From positions 1 through 64,000 of the forward strand of contig NZ_KB894503.1 in NCBI RefSeq assembly GCF_000374485.1: DNA of 64,000 bases, given 5' to 3'. Position 1 is the first letter of the stretch; each line of letters starts with the position of its first letter. A model generated the notes under the pieces. It made no database searches. It was not told the origin of the DNA and saw only the letters and a program-made list of their open reading frames with translations. Of the stretch, positions 60,919-64,000 are shown in pieces. This stretch comes from Algicola sagamiensis DSM 14643 (lineage in GTDB: Bacteria > Pseudomonadota > Gammaproteobacteria > Enterobacterales > Alteromonadaceae). Made by a program: the position numbers and the translations under genes.

Positions 60919-61710
60919 TCATTTATTCTTGATCTTTTGTTGCTCCAAGTAGTAATTCATGTATTTATCGATTAACTTTTCGACGGTGCCATTTTCTTTG
61001 TATTTCATGATCCCCTCCTCAAGCTGAGGTAATAAATCACGAAAAAGTGACTTTTTAGACAAGGTAATATACAAGCCTTCCGAGACAACCGGTTTTGGAA
61101 TATATTCTAGTTTGTCATGATACCCTGTTTTTTTTGCTTGGATTTTGCCCGCATAAAGGCCAAATGGGGCGTATTCTACATGCTTTTGTTCCAATAACTT
61201 AAACACCTGGCTAATTTTCGATACGCGGGAGACGCTCAGTTTTTCCTTGATAAATTTATCAAAATCTTGACCAAAGCTTTCACCAAGGGTTGCCGCACCT
61301 TCTTTACTGATTAAATCATCCCACTTGTTATATGGGAATATATGCCCTTTCAAAACCCAAAGAACGTTTGGATCGTCCATATATGGATTGACAGGGTAAT
61401 GCATGTAGGCCTTGCGCTCTTCATTAATATATGCACCAACAATCACATCGATTTTCCCATCCTTTGCAGATTGCTGAACACGCTTCCAGTTGCCGAAGGG
61501 GACGAGTTGGACGGTGATGCCATGCTCTTCAAAAATAAGTTTTGTAAGTTCAGCGCCAATGCCGACGATTTTATTTCCTTCTTGCCACATGGAAGGGGGG
61601 TATTCGGGGTGTCCGGAAGCAACTAAAACACCTTGCCCTAAAACGCTGGGCGAATTGAGCAGGAACAAGACTCCAATAATGGCAAACACTCTCTTCCACA
61701 TGATGATCAC
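60919..61710 (-). CDS. Periplasmic solute-binding protein (SBP_bac_3 family), orphan
   Basis: This is a 263-residue protein with a signal peptide ending SVLG. ASGHPEYPPSMWQEGNKIVGIG and GKIDVIVGAYINEERKAYM are the family 3 ligand-binding segments, and VSEGLYITLSKKS the hinge strand. It is a paralogue of the protein at 39566. No permease or ATPase gene is nearby. The start may be ATG 61710 or ATG 61701 (MWKRVFA). Confidence 0.75.
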   Translation of the reverse strand: MIIMWKRVFAIIGVLFLLNSPSVLGQGVLVASGHPEYPPSMWQEGNKIVGIGAELTKLIFEEHGITVQLVPFGNWKRVQQSAKDGKIDVIVGAYINEERKAYMHYPVNPYMDDPNVLWVLKGHIFPYNKWDDLISKEGAATLGESFGQDFDKFIKEKLSVSRVSKISQVFKLLEQKHVEYAPFGLYAGKIQAKKTGYHDKLEYIPKPVVSEGLYITLSKKSLFRDLLPQLEEGIMKYKENGTVEKLIDKYMNYYLEQQKIKNK

Positions 61711-61804
61711 CCTTCACTCAGCTGAATACAACGTATGAACAAGGTTTTTATTAACCTTAGTTCATAACATATACATCGTGCGAATGCGTTTTATGAACAG
61801 GGTG
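61711..61804. promoter_or_regulatory. Upstream region of the orphan solute-binding gene
   Basis: This is a short AT-rich stretch with a GTATGAACAAG..TTCATAAC dyad near 61731-61768. It probably includes the leftward promoter, but I cannot assign the boxes with confidence. Confidence 0.2.
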
Positions 61805-62140
61805 TCACGTAAGGTGTTTATGTGCCGTTGATTTTGATTGTTTTTCTTGAGGAGCTTGACTAATAGATTTTATCTTATCGTAGAGTACACAAATAATGAC
61901 ATTGGCTATGAGATAAAGGAATATTGCGAAACCCGCAGAGAATAAGAAAGTCATGATAATACCACCGATGTAGAGCTTCTTATCTAAGTATAATGGATAG
62001 TGATTGAGTTGCTTTTCTTTCGCGGAATAAACTCTGAATGTTTCTAAAAGAATAAAAAAAAGAAAATAATATTTAAATTCAATTGGATAGATTAATTGTT
62101 TGTTGAATTTGTTCTTCTGCTTTTTTAAGATGCGATTGAG
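61805..62140 (-). pseudogene. Start-less 111-codon frame for a two-helix membrane protein
   Basis: The minus strand is open for 111 codons between TGA 62143-62141 and TGA 61807-61805, with sensible composition throughout. It has a basic start (KKQKNKFNKQ), a helix (FKYYFLFFILLETF), a loop (KQLNHYPLYLDKK), a second helix (MTFLFSAGFAIFLYLIANVII) and a polar tail (SQAPQEKQSKSTAHKH). There is no ATG, GTG or TTG in the first 60 codons. The first ATG is at 61954, giving only 49 residues. Either the start has been lost, a rare start codon is used, or only the short form is made. Confidence 0.4.
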
Positions 62141-62215
62141 TCATGTTCTATGAGAACTGTTGTTGGATCGTATGACTCTATCATGAAAATAAAAATCATC
62201 GAGAAGGACAATAAG

Positions 62216-62623
62216 ATGAAAACACGCATAAAAACACTCTCCCTACTATCTATTTTAACGATGAGCTCAGCCGCATTTGCTGCAATTGATAAACCAGGTT
62301 ATGTTTCTCGCGATTGTGCCGTCGCATTCGCAAAAGAGTCAATTACTGTTACTTGGTTTGGGAGTGCTGAGACCAGTGCAAAATCCTACCATAAACTTCC
62401 CCGTAACCAAGGGTGGGTTACTTATACATCAGGGGATATTGTGGACACCTGGCGCTCTTATGCTGGTTTTGTAGCAGAGCCTGGACAATATAACTCCTAT
62501 GAAGGCGTAAAAGGTGTACAAGGCGTTCATCAATGGCGTAAGCCAGATGGTGTTGTTGATATCCGTAACAGTAACGTGATAACCAACTGTAACTTACTGA
62601 CATGGGGTGTCTCTAACTGGTAA
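62216..62623 (+). CDS. Small secreted protein of unknown function
   Basis: This is a 135-residue protein from ATG 62216 (AAGGA upstream), with a clear signal peptide ending AAFA. The mature part contains DKPGYVSRDCAVAFAKES, QGWVTYTSGDIVDTW and SNVITNCNLLTWG. Two cysteines probably bond in the periplasm. The family is not recognised. It is followed after 50 bases by another exported or anchored protein. Confidence 0.6.
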   Translation: MKTRIKTLSLLSILTMSSAAFAAIDKPGYVSRDCAVAFAKESITVTWFGSAETSAKSYHKLPRNQGWVTYTSGDIVDTWRSYAGFVAEPGQYNSYEGVKGVQGVHQWRKPDGVVDIRNSNVITNCNLLTWGVSNW

Positions 62624-62673
62624 TCTTTAGGGTTTGTACAGGTGTGCAAACCCTCTTGATGAGGATAAAAAGA

Positions 62674-63558
62674 ATGAAAAAAATCATGGTTGGGGGTATA
62701 TATATTGCGATTCTCACAGTGGGTGGATACTATTATTTTTCAGGGCATCAGTTATCCGATCTAAATTTGGATACGCAGCAGACCGTTGAAGCACTGGGTA
62801 CACAAAATAGAGAAAATAAATTACCCCAAGTACAAGAACCAATCATTGCTAATCAGCAGGCCACGCAGGGTGCAGCAATGATTTTGCCAGAAGGTGCCAA
62901 GATTGTTCAGGATCCAATGGTTGATTTTGTGACAACATCAGGGTACAAACCTTCAGCAATCAAAAAGTTTACAGAATTTACGGGTAAAGAAATACTGCTT
63001 TTATCTGAGTTGCCCGATGATGAAAAAAAGCTTGTTATCGAAGATCTAGAAGTAATTAAAAAGCTGGGGTATTTGAAAGTACCACAAGATTACGCAGATA
63101 AATTTATGGGAGTAGTTAACTATATTTCGCATCAAGAGCCGCCGGCAGAACACCTCGTTTTTCAACCCTCAGATATCAGCCAAGCACTCTATTCAATGGG
63201 TTATGACTATATGGGAGTGATTTCTCCCCATATCAATGTTAATGCTAATGCAGACTGGAATTCGATGATTCAAGTTTTTCAAGCTGGTGATGATATCATT
63301 AGTGTTGATCAAGGTGGGATCGGTAGAGGTGGGGTGTCTCTGATTACTGAAGGTTATGATAATGTTTACCTGCAAAATCAAGAATATCCAGCTTCTTATT
63401 TAAAAAATCGTGCCGAAGATGGGACTGAATTCTACAGTCTGTCTTTTTCATCAGGGAAAACAACGTTTAAATTAATGTCTACCAAAGAGGATAAATCAGG
63501 ATTGACTCAATTAGCAGAAAAGTTACTTGAAGCAGATCTCGTGAAACAAAAAGGGTAG
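62674..63558 (+). CDS. Membrane-anchored or secreted protein of unknown function
   Basis: From ATG 62674 (GAGGA upstream) the protein has 294 residues. MKKIMVGGIYIAILTVGGYYYF is an uncleaved signal-anchor, followed by a Gln/Asn-rich linker. A folded part begins near ILPEGAKIVQDPMVDF and includes TEFTGKEILLLSELPDDEKK, QDYADKFMGVVNYISHQ and DDIISVDQGGIGRGG. No cysteines are seen in the folded part. The family is not recognised. It may share a transcript with the preceding small secreted protein. Confidence 0.6.
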   Translation: MKKIMVGGIYIAILTVGGYYYFSGHQLSDLNLDTQQTVEALGTQNRENKLPQVQEPIIANQQATQGAAMILPEGAKIVQDPMVDFVTTSGYKPSAIKKFTEFTGKEILLLSELPDDEKKLVIEDLEVIKKLGYLKVPQDYADKFMGVVNYISHQEPPAEHLVFQPSDISQALYSMGYDYMGVISPHINVNANADWNSMIQVFQAGDDIISVDQGGIGRGGVSLITEGYDNVYLQNQEYPASYLKNRAEDGTEFYSLSFSSGKTTFKLMSTKEDKSGLTQLAEKLLEADLVKQKG

Positions 63559-63583
63559 TACTCTATTGAATATTCACCCCAGT

Positions 63584-63609
63584 AAAAAAAGCCCCTCACA
63601 AAGAGGGGC
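63584..63609 (-). terminator. Terminator of the GAPDH gene
   Basis: GCCCCTC (63591-63597), five-base loop, GAGGGGC (63603-63609). On the minus strand it is followed by seven T, so it serves the leftward gap gene. Confidence 0.85.
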
Positions 63610-63634
63610 AAAAAATTAGAGAAGGATTGCAATG

Positions 63635-64000
63635 TTACTTCATAAGCTCCACTGCATTATCTAGCATCCGATTACTAAATCCCCATTCGTTATCATACCA
63701 AGCCATGACTTTTACAAGACGACCGGAAACTCGGGTCTCAGAGGCGTCAAAGATGGAAGAGTGTGGATTATGGTTAAAATCTACTGATACTAAAGGCTCA
63801 GTATTGTACGCTAAAATCCCTGATAATCCAGTACTTTCTGATGCTTTTTTCATAACTTCGTTGATCTCTTCGACACTTGTATCACGTTTTGCGATGAAGC
63901 AGAGATCGACAAGCGAAACGTTTAAAGTCGGAACACGAACGGCGAGGCCATCGAGTTTACCTGCTAACTCAGGGACAACAAGACCAACAGCCGCAGCTGC
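63635..64000 (-). CDS. gap: Glyceraldehyde-3-phosphate dehydrogenase, C-terminal part
   Basis: This partial gene contains the last 121 codons; the start lies beyond the right edge. [45 protein letters not shown] and [16 protein letters not shown] are the conserved C-terminal GAPDH segments. The catalytic cysteine region is outside the window. In HexR-type genomes gap is often part of the same regulon as zwf/edd/pyk, which fits its closeness here. Confidence 0.93.
   Translation of the reverse strand, partial: AAAAVGLVVPELAGKLDGLAVRVPTLNVSLVDLCFIAKRDTSVEEINEVMKKASESTGLSGILAYNTEPLVSVDFNHNPHSSIFDASETRVSGRLVKVMAWYDNEWGFSNRMLDNAVELMK

Noticed and set aside
1..64000. CRISPR array, riboswitch, rRNA or prophage
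   Set aside because: No regularly spaced repeats, no recognisable riboswitch core, no rRNA segments, and no phage structural or integrase genes were seen on either strand; the S74 domain alone does not make a prophage.

Overview
The window reads as the chromosome of a marine gammaproteobacterium of roughly 40-44% GC (judged by eye). HexR-controlled Entner-Doudoroff genes, a RoxSR/RegBA-type redox system, cmoM, a DUF1315 gene, tandem flagellins and an AlgZR-like LytS/LytTR pair together suggest an Oceanospirillales-like genus. This placement is inference; there is no rRNA in the window.

Layout. Positions 1-1010 hold debris: the edge of a probable IS256-type transposase, a decayed minus-strand gene and a frameshifted Rhs C-terminus. 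Positions 1262-4006 hold two related small secreted proteins, one carrying an S74-type chaperone domain, and a DUF2310-like zinc-ribbon protein. Positions 4407-12976 hold an unusual two-gene polymorphic-toxin operon. Its first protein joins a beta/gamma-crystallin domain, three FnIII domains and an internal TPS/haemagglutinin module. Its second carries its own signal peptide and ends in an AHH nuclease-type toxin. An overlapping immunity-candidate gene follows, and a short leader ORF with a hairpin precedes the operon. Spare immunity-like genes and non-coding debris run to a tRNA-Pro(GGG) at 14892-14968.

Positions 15357-23180 hold a tightly packed seven-gene biosynthetic operon: class II DAHP synthase, ANL adenylating enzyme, acyl/aldehyde reductase, cyclase-type hydrolase, SDR, isochorismate-synthase-like enzyme and PLP aminotransferase. 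It looks built to drive shikimate flux into isochorismate and to reduce an activated acid to an aldehyde or a compound derived from it. I do not recognise the product, and this is the best candidate for an undescribed pathway. Positions 23572-27007 hold three flagellin genes, two with clear sigma-28 promoters.

Positions 27057-51811 are mostly housekeeping and regulatory: two membrane proteins, a membrane-anchored RTX protein, a lysine/alanine-rich protein, a NIF3 protein, a DUF218 protein, CmoM, a VOC protein, a periplasmic catalase divergent from an OhrR-like regulator, DUF1315/DUF349, an alcohol dehydrogenase, a RoxSR-like pair with a perfect upstream palindrome, NagZ, a frameshifted SLC13 transporter, a LysE exporter, the LytS/LytTR pair and a DUF6279 lipoprotein. 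Positions 51873-60049 hold pyk, hexR and zwf-pgl-edd-glk-eda, a complete route from glucose through the Entner-Doudoroff pathway, with HexR-like palindromes upstream of pyk and between hexR and zwf. The window closes with unknown secreted or membrane proteins and the 3' end of a GAPDH gene.
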